Below are positions 17,553 through 25,395 of a stretch of 64,000 bases of DNA, piece after piece. The notes under the pieces were generated by a model, which was given only the letters and a program-made list of their open reading frames with translations, ran no database searches and was not told where the DNA came from. Each line of letters starts with the position of its first letter. The first letter of the stretch is position 1. The translations under genes were made by a program, and so were the position numbers. Source of the stretch: Methylorubrum extorquens (GTDB lineage Bacteria; Pseudomonadota; Alphaproteobacteria; Rhizobiales; Beijerinckiaceae); the NCBI RefSeq assembly GCF_024169925.1, contig NZ_JALJXF010000001.1:1246001-1310000 (forward strand), written 5' to 3'.

Positions 17553-17834
17553 ATGCGGCGAGGACAGAAGACGAGCGCGGAGCAGGTCGTTCTGAAGCTG
17601 CGCCAGATCGAGGTTCAGACGGCGCAGGGTAAGAGTTTGGCCCTAGCCTGCAAGGAGGCGGAGATCTCCGAGCAGAGCTATGACCGCTGGCGCAAGGAGT
17701 TCGGCGGCCTGAAGGTCGATCAAGCCAGGAAGATGAAGGACTTGGAGCGCGAGAACGCTCGGTTGCGGCGGCTTGTAGCTGACCTATCGCTGGAAAAGCA
17801 GGTGCTGGCGGACGTCGCCTCGGCAAACTTGTAG
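17553..17834 (+). CDS. IS3-family transposase OrfA
   Basis: 93 aa, ATG with AAGGAG 7 nt upstream. A helix-turn-helix (TSAEQVVLKLRQIEVQTAQGKSLALACKEAEISEQSYDRWRKEFGG region) is followed by a leucine-zipper-like helix (KDLERENARLRRLVADLSLEKQ). It recognises the IS ends and normally limits transposition. It ends 18 codons after the A4G stretch at 17794-17798, where a -1 frameshift would make the OrfAB transposase. Confidence 0.92.
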   Translation: MRRGQKTSAEQVVLKLRQIEVQTAQGKSLALACKEAEISEQSYDRWRKEFGGLKVDQARKMKDLERENARLRRLVADLSLEKQVLADVASANL

Positions 17835-17941
17835 CCCCCGAGCGACGCCGGCAGGCGGTCGACGGCATTCGGGAGAAGTACGGCCTCTCGGAACGTCACG
17901 CTTGCCGGATCGTCGGTCAGCACCGCGGCACGCAACGCTAC

Positions 17942-18694
17942 GTGCCGACCGTGCTGGCCGACGAGGATGAGCTGACCCGCGCCGTCATTGCCCTGGCGTC
18001 CGAGTACGGACGCTATGGCTACCGCCGCGTCACCGCGCTGCTGCAGGCAGACGGCTGGCAGGTGGGCAAGGATCGGGTTCAGCGCATCTGGCGTCGCGAG
18101 GGGCTGAAGGTCCCCAGCCGACATAGACCCCGCAGCCGCCTCTGGCTGAACGACGGCTCGTGCGTGCGACGACGGCCGCTTCGCCGCAATCACGTCTGGA
18201 GCTTCGACTTCGTGCAGGCTCAGACGCACGATGAGCGAAGCCTACGCATCCTAACGCTGATCGATGAGCACAGCCGGGCGTGCCTCGCGCTGAAGGTGGC
18301 GCGGCGCATCAACAGCCTCGGTGTGATCGAGGCGTTGGCCGACGCCATGTGCCTGCATGGCATCCCGGAGTACATCCGCTGCGACAATGGCCCTGAGATG
18401 ATCTCGAAAGCACTGCGCAAATGGGTCGCCAAGGCTGGCTCGCAAATCCAGTACATCGCGCCGGGCTCGCCGTGGGAGAACGGGTGCTGTGAGAGCTTCA
18501 ACGGCAAGCTGCGTGACGAGTGCCTGCGCCAAGAAATCTTTTACTCGCTCAAGGAAGCCCAAGCCGTGATCGCCCTTTGGCAGAACACCTACAATCGGGT
18601 CCGGCCGCACTCGTCCCTAGGCTACCGGCCGCCCGCGCCCGTCAGCTTCCCCGATCTGGCCTTCCGGCTACCCATGGCAGCGGCCATGCAGTAG
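17942..18694 (+). CDS. IS3-family transposase OrfB (DDE integrase domain)
   Basis: DDE recombinase. The frame is open from 17783, so the coding part begins well before the GTG at 17942. Conserved N-terminal residues (ERRRQAVDGIREKYGLSERH) are encoded upstream and are reached by -1 frameshifting from orfA. Catalytic acidic residues are visible in SFDFVQAQ, IRCDNGPEM and CCESFNGKLRDE, followed by the family ending NTYNRVRPHSSLGYRPPAP. The reading frame is intact, so this copy may be active. Confidence 0.92.
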   Translation: MPTVLADEDELTRAVIALASEYGRYGYRRVTALLQADGWQVGKDRVQRIWRREGLKVPSRHRPRSRLWLNDGSCVRRRPLRRNHVWSFDFVQAQTHDERSLRILTLIDEHSRACLALKVARRINSLGVIEALADAMCLHGIPEYIRCDNGPEMISKALRKWVAKAGSQIQYIAPGSPWENGCCESFNGKLRDECLRQEIFYSLKEAQAVIALWQNTYNRVRPHSSLGYRPPAPVSFPDLAFRLPMAAAMQ

Positions 18695-18715
18695 CCTCTC
18701 ACTCGGCTCGGTCCA

Positions 18716-19177
18716 AAATACCGGTCAGGTCAGGACGGCACGGCGGTGACGGTCCGCAGCCAGAGCAAGAGCCGCCGTCTCGTCTACGTGCCCGCGACCC
18801 GCGCCCTGAAGGCAGCGCTCGATGCGGCACCGCGGCGTGCCACCACGATCCTCGTTGCGCCCCGCGGCACGGCTTGGCGCAAGCGGCACTTCCATGAGTT
18901 GTGGAGCGAGGCGTTCGCAGCGGCAAAGATCGCCGACGATCTTCACTTCCACGACCTGCGCGGAACAGCCGTGACGATGCTGGCTGAGGCTGGCTGCACG
19001 GTGCCGGAAATCGCGACCATTACAGGCCGCTCGCAGGCGCACGCCCAGAAGATTTTGGACCGCTATCTCGCTCTAACTCAGACGCTGGCCGAGTCGGCGA
19101 TCGCGAAGCTCGACGAACACCGCCGGAACAGGAGCTTGCAAAACGCTCTGCAAAACGGCGGAGGGGCGAAAGTCTGA
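18716..19177 (+). pseudogene. Tyrosine integrase, 3' fragment, cut by the IS element
   Basis: About 153 codons open from the IS boundary to 19177; no start of its own (GTG 18746 is internal). The C-terminal catalytic half is present: LHFHDLRGTAVTMLAEAG contains the H-x-x-R box, then IATITGRSQAHAQKILDRYL with the Tyr nucleophile. The N-terminal core-binding part and the first catalytic Arg are missing. It lies 26 bp from the intact tRNA-Pro and must be the integrase that placed the element there. It cannot be active as it stands. Confidence 0.88.
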
Positions 19178-19201
19178 GTCAGCCCTAAGTCGTCGGTAAG
19201 T

Positions 19202-19253
19202 AATGGTCGGAGTGGCCGGACTTGAACCGACGACCCCCTGTCCCCCAGACAGG
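19202..19253 (-). repeat. Right att-like direct repeat within tRNA-Pro
   Basis: 52 bp identical to 14491-14542. It covers the 3' CCA end through the anticodon arm of the intact tRNA-Pro. With the left copy it defines the probable integration core of the element. Confidence 0.9.
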
Positions 19254-19280
19254 TGCGCTACCGGGCTGCGCTACACTCCG
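19204..19280 (-). tRNA. tRNA-Pro (anticodon GGG)
   Basis: 77 nt on the minus strand. Acceptor arms CGGAGTG and CACTCCG pair fully; D arm GCGCAGCCCGGTAGCGC; anticodon stem CCTGT/ACAGG around the loop CTGGGGG, giving anticodon GGG; T arm GTCGG TTCAAGT CCGGC; discriminator A and an encoded CCA. It is the intact copy at an element junction; its 3' part is contributed by the element side and remains perfect. Confidence 0.96.
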
Positions 19281-19600
19281 ACGCCCTTACGGCCCGCGGC
19301 TCATAGCTGGCCGCTACGGACAGCGCAAGCCCTTCCGCGGCGCTGGTGCCGCGAAGCGCGGTCTCGCACTTGCTCGATGAAACCGATGCACGAGCGCATG
19401 CGGACCCTCGAAATTCAGTTCAGCGCATTGCTGGGCCGTACGGCGTCGCGCAGGACGGCAGGCAGGGTGACGCGCCAGCCATTGGTTTCGTTGACTCCGC
19501 GCAGGCAACAGCGAGGCAACTTCAACGAAATTTACCAGCGCCCTTCTCAAAAGCGTAGCAACGACTTATCGTAATGGGAGTACGATGATTTTGCCGGGCC
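19281..19600. promoter_or_regulatory. Gap between tRNA-Pro and luxR; palindrome at 19566-19588
   Basis: No supported gene. GC content falls towards the luxR start. A 23-bp near-palindrome TTATCGTA-N7-TACGATGA (19566-19588; inner ATCGTA/TACGAT perfect) lies 12 bp before the luxR ATG, where a bound regulator would block the translation or transcription start region. It could be an autoregulatory operator. No clear Shine-Dalgarno sequence precedes luxR. Confidence 0.45.
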
Positions 19601-20332
19601 ATGTCTAGAAAATCACTTGACCTGACGTTGGAAATTTTAAAGTCGCTCGATCGAGCGCATTCGCGTGAGGATATTCTGCGAGCGATCATGCCGCGGCTCA
19701 ACGCGCTGGGCATCGACTACGTCATCTCGGCCATGATTCCGCTGAAACGCCTGCCTGCGCGAACACAGAAGAATTACATCATTTTAGAGAATACATCCGA
19801 CGAGTGGAACCGGCTCTACTTCTCGAAAGGCTACATGTACACGGACCCGATCGTGCAGGCGACCCTGTCCAGCACGACCGGCTTCCGCTGGTCGGAAATC
19901 GAACCGGTGGGAGAACTCGACCCCCGCTCGCGGCAGGTGATGAACGAGGCCGGCGAGTTCGGCCTCGGCGACGGCTTCACCGTACCGCTCGCCACCCTTG
20001 AAGAGGAGCGCGGCGGCCTGACCTTTGCCGGCCGGCAACTCGACATCAGCCCGGGACAGCGCGGGATGCTCACCCTGCTCGCCTCCTACGTGGTCGGGCA
20101 GACGCTGCTCATCGACAACGGCCCCAACGAGCGCCGGATGGGCCTGACCCCGCGCGAACGCGAGAGCCTGCAGTGGGTCGCCGAGGGCAAGACCGATTGG
20201 GAGATCGGCGAGCTGATGGGCATCTCGCGGCACGGCGTCGATTTCCACCTGCGCTCCGCCCGGGTGAAACTCGGCTGCGTCTCCCGTACGCAAGCGGTGG
20301 CCGAAGGGTTCAGGCGCGGCCTGATCGTCTGA
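19601..20332 (+). CDS. LuxR-family acyl-homoserine-lactone receptor/regulator
   Basis: 243 aa. The N-terminal autoinducer-binding domain keeps the key pocket residues: W69, Y73, D82-P83, W97 and G125 (positions counted from ATG 19601). The C-terminal GerE-type HTH (about 180-243) reads LTPRERESLQWVAEGKTDWEIGELMGISRHGVDFHLRSARVKLG, with conserved Glu, Gly and Val positions. It binds an AHL made by the LuxI protein encoded 470 bp downstream in the same direction. The pair is typical of plant-associated methylobacteria, which make short- and long-chain AHLs; which type is made here cannot be told from sequence. Confidence 0.95.
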   Translation: MSRKSLDLTLEILKSLDRAHSREDILRAIMPRLNALGIDYVISAMIPLKRLPARTQKNYIILENTSDEWNRLYFSKGYMYTDPIVQATLSSTTGFRWSEIEPVGELDPRSRQVMNEAGEFGLGDGFTVPLATLEEERGGLTFAGRQLDISPGQRGMLTLLASYVVGQTLLIDNGPNERRMGLTPRERESLQWVAEGKTDWEIGELMGISRHGVDFHLRSARVKLGCVSRTQAVAEGFRRGLIV

Positions 20333-20802
20333 GCGGACCGGACCGCGTCGCCACCGACCGCCGGCCTCAGGTCGAGAGCCCCCCTCGAAAGGTTGAGCCG
20401 CGGCGCGACCAAAGGGCCGAGTGCGGCGTGACTTTGGAAAAGACAATGCAAGATTGAATATCCGGCGCATCGAGCCTGATGCGATATCCGGATCGCCGCA
20501 CAGGGTGCCGATATCCGCTAGGGCCCGGATGCGGTGGAGGATCACGCGTCACCGATCACGACGGCGATGGATGCGAGCCGTATTGCCGCCGCCTGCCGGC
20601 AAGTTCTGTATTGTTTTGGACATTCAATCCAAGATAGAGATATTGGCAGCGCGATTCGCTAGGGTGCAAGAACAAGCGCTCGCGGACGGGCTCAATTCTC
20701 GAACGGCAAAAGGCTGATCGAACGAAAACCTACGGGTTCTCGTAGTGCCGCGGCACGACCGAATTTGGGACGACCCCTTCAAGTTTCTGAAGAGGTGTTC
20801 CG
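20333..20802 (+). promoter_or_regulatory. 470-bp luxR-luxI intergenic region with several dyads
   Basis: No convincing gene. Structures seen: three copies of ATATCCG (20458, 20484, 20511), with the hairpin CGCATC/GATGCG (20466-20483) between the first two; the dyad TTGGA-N7-TCCAA (20616-20632); an 18-bp lux-box-like palindrome GAaAACCtacgGGTTcTC (20724-20741); a perfect 12-bp palindrome GTGCCGCGGCAC (20745-20756); and a small hairpin CTTCA/TGAAG (20777-20792) overlapping the AGAGG ribosome-binding site of luxI. The 20724-20741 palindrome, 61 bp before the luxI ATG, is the best candidate LuxR site. Confidence 0.5.
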
Positions 20803-21438
20803 ATGATCCATGTCGTGACCGCTGAGAACATGCAGGACTATGCCGGTGCACTCGATCAGGCCTTCCGCCTGAGACACCGTGTCTTCGTCGAAGAACTGGG
20901 CTGGTCCAACCTCGCCCGCCCGGACCGGCGCGAGATCGACGAATTCGACGACGAGCACGCCACTCACCTCCTCGCCCTCGACGAAGCCGATTCCGTCGTC
21001 GGCTACTCGCGCCTGTTGCCAACGACCCGGCCCTACCTGCTGCCGATGGTGTTGCCGCAGCTTTGCGAAGGGGCGGCCCCGTCGGGGACGCATATCGTCG
21101 AATGGGGCCGCATCTGCGTTGCAGAATGCGCGCGGACCTCGGGCAGGCGGCTCAACCCGACGGCCCTGGCCCTGATGACGGCCATCGTCGAGTGGGGGCT
21201 GCCGCGGGGGATCACCAGCTTCATCTCCGAAATGCCGACGAGCTGGATCTTGCGCCTCCTGCAGCTGCATCTGCGCGCGATGCCCCTCGGCTTACCCCAC
21301 GAGATCGAGGGTGAGGAGATCGTCGCGGTCGAGGCGGCCTTCGACGGCCGCTCGCTGCGTCGGCTTCAGAACAAGCGCGGCGACATCCGCTCGGTGCTGG
21401 CTCCGCCGCGCGCCAGCATCGCACGGCTCGCCTCCTGA
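20803..21438 (+). CDS. LuxI-family acyl-homoserine-lactone synthase
   Basis: 211 aa. It makes AHL signals from S-adenosylmethionine and acyl-ACP. The conserved N-terminal residues are present: R24, F28, W34 (FRLRHRVFVEELGW), E44, D46, D49 (REIDEFDDE), R70 (GYSRLLP), and E100/R103 (VEWGR). The Phe usual near position 84 is Leu here (LPMVLPQL). Threonine in the acyl-chain region could not be aligned with confidence, so chain type is open. SD AGAGG is 7 nt before ATG. Paired with the upstream luxR; likely its activation target. Confidence 0.95.
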   Translation: MIHVVTAENMQDYAGALDQAFRLRHRVFVEELGWSNLARPDRREIDEFDDEHATHLLALDEADSVVGYSRLLPTTRPYLLPMVLPQLCEGAAPSGTHIVEWGRICVAECARTSGRRLNPTALALMTAIVEWGLPRGITSFISEMPTSWILRLLQLHLRAMPLGLPHEIEGEEIVAVEAAFDGRSLRRLQNKRGDIRSVLAPPRASIARLAS

Positions 21439-21554
21439 CGGACGCGGCGACGGGTGCGCCGCATCCGCCGCCGGTCATCGCCACCGCGATCCGGCCGCCA
21501 TGGCGGGACGTAGAAATCAGCAAGCCTGACGCATTGTGCGCGGGGAGTAGAACC

Positions 21555-22160
21555 TTGAAACGCAGACGCAGTGACACCCGGTGCGCAACCGCTCCGGGGC
21601 TCACAGGAACCCTGGCGACGCCCGGAACCGTCGGAACCTGGGAGTGGGACCCAGAGACGGGATGCTTCATCCTGGACGAGGGTGCCGCCGAGCTGATGGC
21701 GGGGGATGCCGGCCTCGCCGGGCACCCGCTGCGCAGCGAGCGGGCGACCGCCGGCCTCGATGCGTCGGCGGCGGCTCGCTTCCTCGGCGACGTCCGCCAC
21801 GCCGCCGGTCAGGAGGACGACGTCGCGGTCGATCTCTGGGTTCCGTCCCTGTCCGGACCCGAGCGGCGGCTTCTGTGCCGCGGGCGGATTTACCGGGACG
21901 CGCAGCAGCACCCCCTGCGCGGCGAGGGGACGCTGATCGATACCGCCGATCCCGGCGTGCCGGCGCGGACCCTGCGGGAGTTGGAATGCGCGGCCGAGGC
22001 CGATGCCATCGACGAGGCCGCCGAACTCGTCATCGCGGCACGCCGTGCGATCGATGCCAGCGGCAGGCCTCGTCTGCGCCAGCTCGTCGATGTCCTCCTG
22101 CTCGAAATCGGCCGGGAGATCGCGAGCCGCAGCGGCGACGCGGATCGGCACCAGCATTAG
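21555..22160 (+). CDS. PAS-like single-domain protein of unknown function
   Basis: 201 aa from TTG 21555, chosen for the strong GGGGAG site 7 nt upstream; another TTG at 21534 has none. Residues about 15-130 resemble a PAS sensor fold (TVGTWEWDPETGCFILDEGAAELM ... RRLLCRGRIYRDAQQHPLRGEGTLIDT), followed by a helical C-terminal part with Ala/Glu-rich segments. No output domain is attached. Small PAS proteins of this sort are common in methylobacteria, but the partner is unknown. It follows luxI by 116 bp on the same strand. Confidence 0.7.
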   Translation: MKRRRSDTRCATAPGLTGTLATPGTVGTWEWDPETGCFILDEGAAELMAGDAGLAGHPLRSERATAGLDASAAARFLGDVRHAAGQEDDVAVDLWVPSLSGPERRLLCRGRIYRDAQQHPLRGEGTLIDTADPGVPARTLRELECAAEADAIDEAAELVIAARRAIDASGRPRLRQLVDVLLLEIGREIASRSGDADRHQH

Positions 22161-22238
22161 GCCCGCAGGGAAAGACCTGCGGCCAAAGACCCGTGGCGAT
22201 GCCCCGGGGACGGTCGCCAGGATCACGGAATCCGTTCT

Positions 22239-23597
22239 ATGCAGCGGGTCATGCAAGCCTGCCTCGCCATAGACCTGACCCGTCTCATCACCCGGCTCCG
22301 TCATGCCAGCCCCACCGGCATCGACCGGGTCGATCTCGCCTATGCCCGGCATATCCTGTCGCAGGGCACGGAGGGCACCCGCTTCGGGCTCGTCTCGACG
22401 GCGTTCGGCCCGCGCGTCCTCGACCGCGAGACCGCGCGCGGCATCGTCGATGCGGTCGCCGCGGGCTGGGTCGAGGATGTGACCGCCGAAGCCGATCCGG
22501 TGTTTCAGACGCTTGCGGCCTCGCTTTCGGGCGATGGCCGCCCGTCGCCGACGGCAGCGAGACGCCGGGGGGAGGGCGGGCTCGATCGCCGCCGCCTTCA
22601 GGCCGAAACCGGCTTGCGGGTTCTGCGCTCGGGCGGCATCGAGCGCCTTCCCAAGGGAACGATCTATCTTCACACCTCGCACCTGCGGCTCGACCGGCCC
22701 GAACGCTTCGACTGGCTCTACACCCGGCGCGACGTGCGGCCGGTCTTCTTCGTTCACGACCTGATCCCGATCTCCCACCCCGAATACGGCCGGCCGGGCG
22801 AGGCCGCGCGTCACGCCCTGCGAATGGAGACGGTGGCGCGCCACGCCGCGCACGTGCTCGTCAATTCGGGCGATGTCGGCGCCCGCTTCACGGACTATGC
22901 GCAGCGAAGGGGCTTGGGCCCGAAGCCGGTGACCGTTGTGCCCCTCGGCGTCGAGCCCGTCTTCTCGAGCAGAGCGGGCGAGGCGGGACTGCCGGGGCTC
23001 GCGCGGCCGACCTTCCTCGTCTGCGGCACCATCGAGCCGCGCAAGAACCACCTGCTGCTGCTCAATCTCTGGCGCGATCTTGCCGAGCGCATCGGTGCGG
23101 CAACTCCGCGGCTGGTCCTGATCGGCCGGCGCGGCTGGGAGATCGAGAATGTCGCCGACATGCTCGACCGCTGCGAGGCCCTCCGCCCCCATGTGAGCGA
23201 GGTGGTCGGCCTGTCCACCCACGGTCTCGCGCGGTTGATGCGCGGCGCCACCGCCCTGCTGATGCCGTCCTTCATCGAAGGCTACGGCCTGCCGGTGGTC
23301 GAGGCCGCCGCCAGCGGCCTTCCTGTCGTGGCCTCCGACATCCCTGTCCACCGGGAGATCGGCGGCGGCTTCGCCCATTTCCTCGACCCTCTCGACGGTC
23401 CGGGCTGGAGGGAGGCCGTGTGTGCCCTGAGCGAGCCGGGCTCTCGGCTGCGGACGGAGATGGCGGGGCGGCTCGCCGCTTACGAACCGCCGAGCTGGAC
23501 CGCGCATTTCGAGCGGGTCGATGCCGCACTCGCCGGCCTGCCCGCCGCTGTTGCGCCGCACGGGCGAGAGGACTTAAGAATTCCGCGCTCCCTGTGA
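22239..23597 (+). CDS. Glycosyltransferase, GT4 family
   Basis: 452 aa, soluble GT-B fold. The N-terminal part (ASPTGIDRVDLAYARHIL) resembles mannosyl-/glucosyltransferases acting in exopolysaccharide or LPS. The C-terminal half has the nucleotide-sugar signatures VCGTIEPRKNHLLLL and MPSFIEGYGLPVVEAAASGLPVVASD (E-x7-E motif). A Gly/Arg-rich insertion sits around residues 105-125. It probably transfers a sugar to a surface polysaccharide from a nucleotide-sugar donor at the inner membrane; sugar and acceptor are unknown. It is followed after 62 bp by a rhodanese gene. Confidence 0.9.
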   Translation: MQRVMQACLAIDLTRLITRLRHASPTGIDRVDLAYARHILSQGTEGTRFGLVSTAFGPRVLDRETARGIVDAVAAGWVEDVTAEADPVFQTLAASLSGDGRPSPTAARRRGEGGLDRRRLQAETGLRVLRSGGIERLPKGTIYLHTSHLRLDRPERFDWLYTRRDVRPVFFVHDLIPISHPEYGRPGEAARHALRMETVARHAAHVLVNSGDVGARFTDYAQRRGLGPKPVTVVPLGVEPVFSSRAGEAGLPGLARPTFLVCGTIEPRKNHLLLLNLWRDLAERIGAATPRLVLIGRRGWEIENVADMLDRCEALRPHVSEVVGLSTHGLARLMRGATALLMPSFIEGYGLPVVEAAASGLPVVASDIPVHREIGGGFAHFLDPLDGPGWREAVCALSEPGSRLRTEMAGRLAAYEPPSWTAHFERVDAALAGLPAAVAPHGREDLRIPRSL

Positions 23598-23659
23598 CCC
23601 ACCCCCTTGTGACCCGCCTCTTCCGCGGCGGCTCCCTCCCTCTGGAAAGTTCGGTTGCG

Positions 23660-23983
23660 ATGAAGGTGGTCGACCTCGACCGCGAGACGGTCAAGCAGGG
23701 CTTGGCTGACGGCTCGCTGCTGCTCATCGATGTGCGCGAGGACCATGAATTCGCCCGCGGGCGCATCCCCGGTTCCGTCTCGCACCCGCTCTCGGGGTTC
23801 GATCCCGAGGCGCTGAAGGCGTTGATTGCGGCGGACGGGCGCCGTCCGGTCTTCTCCTGCGCCTCGGGCGTGCGCTCGGTTCACGCGATCGCCGCGGCGC
23901 AGCAGTTCGGCCTCGACGTGAGCGAGCATTACGCAGGTGCCTTCAAGGACTGGTACGCCGCCGGAGAACCGGTTGAATCGTAG
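23660..23983 (+). CDS. Single-domain rhodanese (sulfurtransferase)
   Basis: 107 aa from ATG 23660; the longer open frame upstream overlaps the glycosyltransferase and is not used. The active-site loop CASGVRS places the catalytic Cys at 67 and Arg at 72. Earlier conserved strand LLIDVREDHEFARGRIPGSVSHPL is typical. It transfers sulfane sulfur from thiosulfate or a protein persulfide; small stand-alone forms often serve in detoxification or as sulfur carriers. Possibly co-transcribed with the preceding gene. Confidence 0.9.
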   Translation: MKVVDLDRETVKQGLADGSLLLIDVREDHEFARGRIPGSVSHPLSGFDPEALKALIAADGRRPVFSCASGVRSVHAIAAAQQFGLDVSEHYAGAFKDWYAAGEPVES

Positions 23984-24102
23984 TTTCAACACGCCTGCGT
24001 TGCAGATAGTTGACCAGTTCCTTTCACGACGGACAGTCATGTGCGGGAGCGCACGCCCCACTCGAGGTTGCGGGGACTAGGCCGCGCCATGCAGGGAACC
24101 GA

Positions 24103-25245
24103 ATGATGCGTAGCCTCAGGCCTCTTCTTCTCACCGCACCGCTGATCGCTTCCGCGCTGCTGGGTGCCGGGCCGGCCCGCGCGCAGATGCCGGGCGCGCC
24201 GCCGCCCGGCGTGACCGTCGCCAAGCCGGTGGTGCGAGAGATCGTCGAGCAGGACCAGTATACCGGCCGGTTCGACCCGATCGAGTTCGTCGAGGTCCGC
24301 GCCCGCGTGACCGGCTACCTCGACAAGATCATGTTCCAGGACGGCGCGAACGTGAAGAAGGGCGAAGTGCTCTTCATCATCGACCGCCGCCCCTACAAGG
24401 CGGCGCTGGAGCAGGCCCAGGCCGCGCTCACCTCGGCCAAGGCGCGGCTCTCCTTCACCCAAACGGATCTGGAGCGTGCCCAGGTGCTGTCGCGCGGCGG
24501 CAACATCTCCGAGCAGGTCACCGACCAGCGCCGCCAGGCCTCGCAGACCGCCCAGGCCGACGTGGACAGCGCGGAAGCGGCGCTTCGCAACGCCCAGCTC
24601 AACTATGACTTCACGGAAGTGAAATCGCCGATCAACGGGCGGATCAGCCAGCGTCTCGTCACCGAGGGCAACATCGTCAGCACCGACCAGACGATCCTGT
24701 CCCGGATCGTCTCGCTCGATCCGGTCTATTTCGGCTTCAACGTCGATGAGCGGTCGTTCCTGAAATATCAGGGCACGCTCGGCATCGGCATGGGCCAGAT
24801 GCAGCGCGGTAAGGGGGCTCCGGTTCTGATCGCCCTGTCCGGCGAGACGAAGCCGACCCGCAAGGGCACGCTCGACTTCGTCGACAACCGCGTCGACAAC
24901 CAGACCGGCACGATGCTCCTGCGCGCCACCGTCGAGAACCCGGACAACTTCATCAAGCCGGGCCTGTTCGGCATCGTCTCGATGCCGGCGACCAAGCCCT
25001 ACCAGGGCGTCCTGCTGCCCGACGAGGCGGTCTCGGCCAACCAGGACAAGCGCATCGTCTACGTGCTCGAAGGCGACAAGGTGGCGGCCAAGACCGTGAA
25101 GCTCGGGCCGATCGTCGATGGCTACCGTGTGATCAACGAGGGCGTGAAGGGTGACGAACTCGTGGTCATCAACGGCGTCGCCAAGGTTCGCCCGGGCGCC
25201 CAGGTGAAAGCCGAGACGGTCGAGCTGCCACCGACCAAGAAGTGA
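24103..25245 (+). CDS. RND efflux periplasmic adaptor (AcrA/MexA-like)
   Basis: 380 aa with a Sec signal ending GPARAQ; the Cys of a lipobox is absent. Domains in order: N-terminal beta/lipoyl half (VRARVTGYLDKIMFQDGANVKKGEVLFIID), alpha hairpin (ALEQAQAALTSAKARLSFTQTDLERAQ...SAEAALRNAQLNYDFTEVKSPINGRI), beta barrel (DNRVDNQTGTMLLRATVENPDN) and membrane-proximal domain. ATG 24103 precedes ATG 24106; either is possible. It is followed 150 bp later by the AcrB-type permease. Family knowledge suggests drug or solvent export through a TolC-like channel not encoded here. Confidence 0.92.
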   Translation: MMRSLRPLLLTAPLIASALLGAGPARAQMPGAPPPGVTVAKPVVREIVEQDQYTGRFDPIEFVEVRARVTGYLDKIMFQDGANVKKGEVLFIIDRRPYKAALEQAQAALTSAKARLSFTQTDLERAQVLSRGGNISEQVTDQRRQASQTAQADVDSAEAALRNAQLNYDFTEVKSPINGRISQRLVTEGNIVSTDQTILSRIVSLDPVYFGFNVDERSFLKYQGTLGIGMGQMQRGKGAPVLIALSGETKPTRKGTLDFVDNRVDNQTGTMLLRATVENPDNFIKPGLFGIVSMPATKPYQGVLLPDEAVSANQDKRIVYVLEGDKVAAKTVKLGPIVDGYRVINEGVKGDELVVINGVAKVRPGAQVKAETVELPPTKK

Positions 25246-25395
25246 TGCCGCTCCAGCCGCGGGGGTGGGCGCGGAGCGGACCTTGACAATCGAACACCGG
25301 CGCTCCGGACCAATCGGGGCGCCGGCCTGAACGCAACCGGCAAGCTGCGAGGGGTGGCGCGAGCGCGCGCATCCCGGCGGCGAGAGGTTTGAACG

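Larger units (their letters stand above)
17506..18715 (+). mobile_element. IS3-family insertion sequence
   Basis: About 1.2 kb with imperfect terminal inverted repeats at 17504-17526 and 18695-18717 (20 of 23 positions match; outer bases TGGACCG). It carries overlapping orfA and orfB in the -1 relation typical of the family. Flanking bases (GGCT... left, ...AAAT right) show no target duplication, and the genes on the two sides are unrelated. The copy probably took part in a deletion or recombination after insertion. Confidence 0.9.
14543..19201. mobile_element. Degenerate tRNA-Pro integrated element (prophage-like remnant, about 4.7 kb)
   Basis: Bounded by 52-bp perfect direct repeats (14491-14542 and 19202-19253) derived from the 3' part of tRNA-Pro. 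Contents in order: a 71-aa ORF, a membrane/coiled-coil protein, an RlpA-like cell-wall protein, a methyltransferase-like protein, a 5'-truncated tail-fibre-like gene, an IS3-family element and the 3' remnant of a tyrosine integrase next to the intact tRNA. The integrase-beside-tRNA layout is classical for such islands. The integrase lacks its N-terminal half, so the element should be immobile unless complemented. Confidence 0.88.

Noticed and set aside
21366-23561. 731-aa minus-strand open frame
   Set aside because: Antisense to the luxI end, PAS-like and glycosyltransferase genes, which have clear family motifs on the plus strand.
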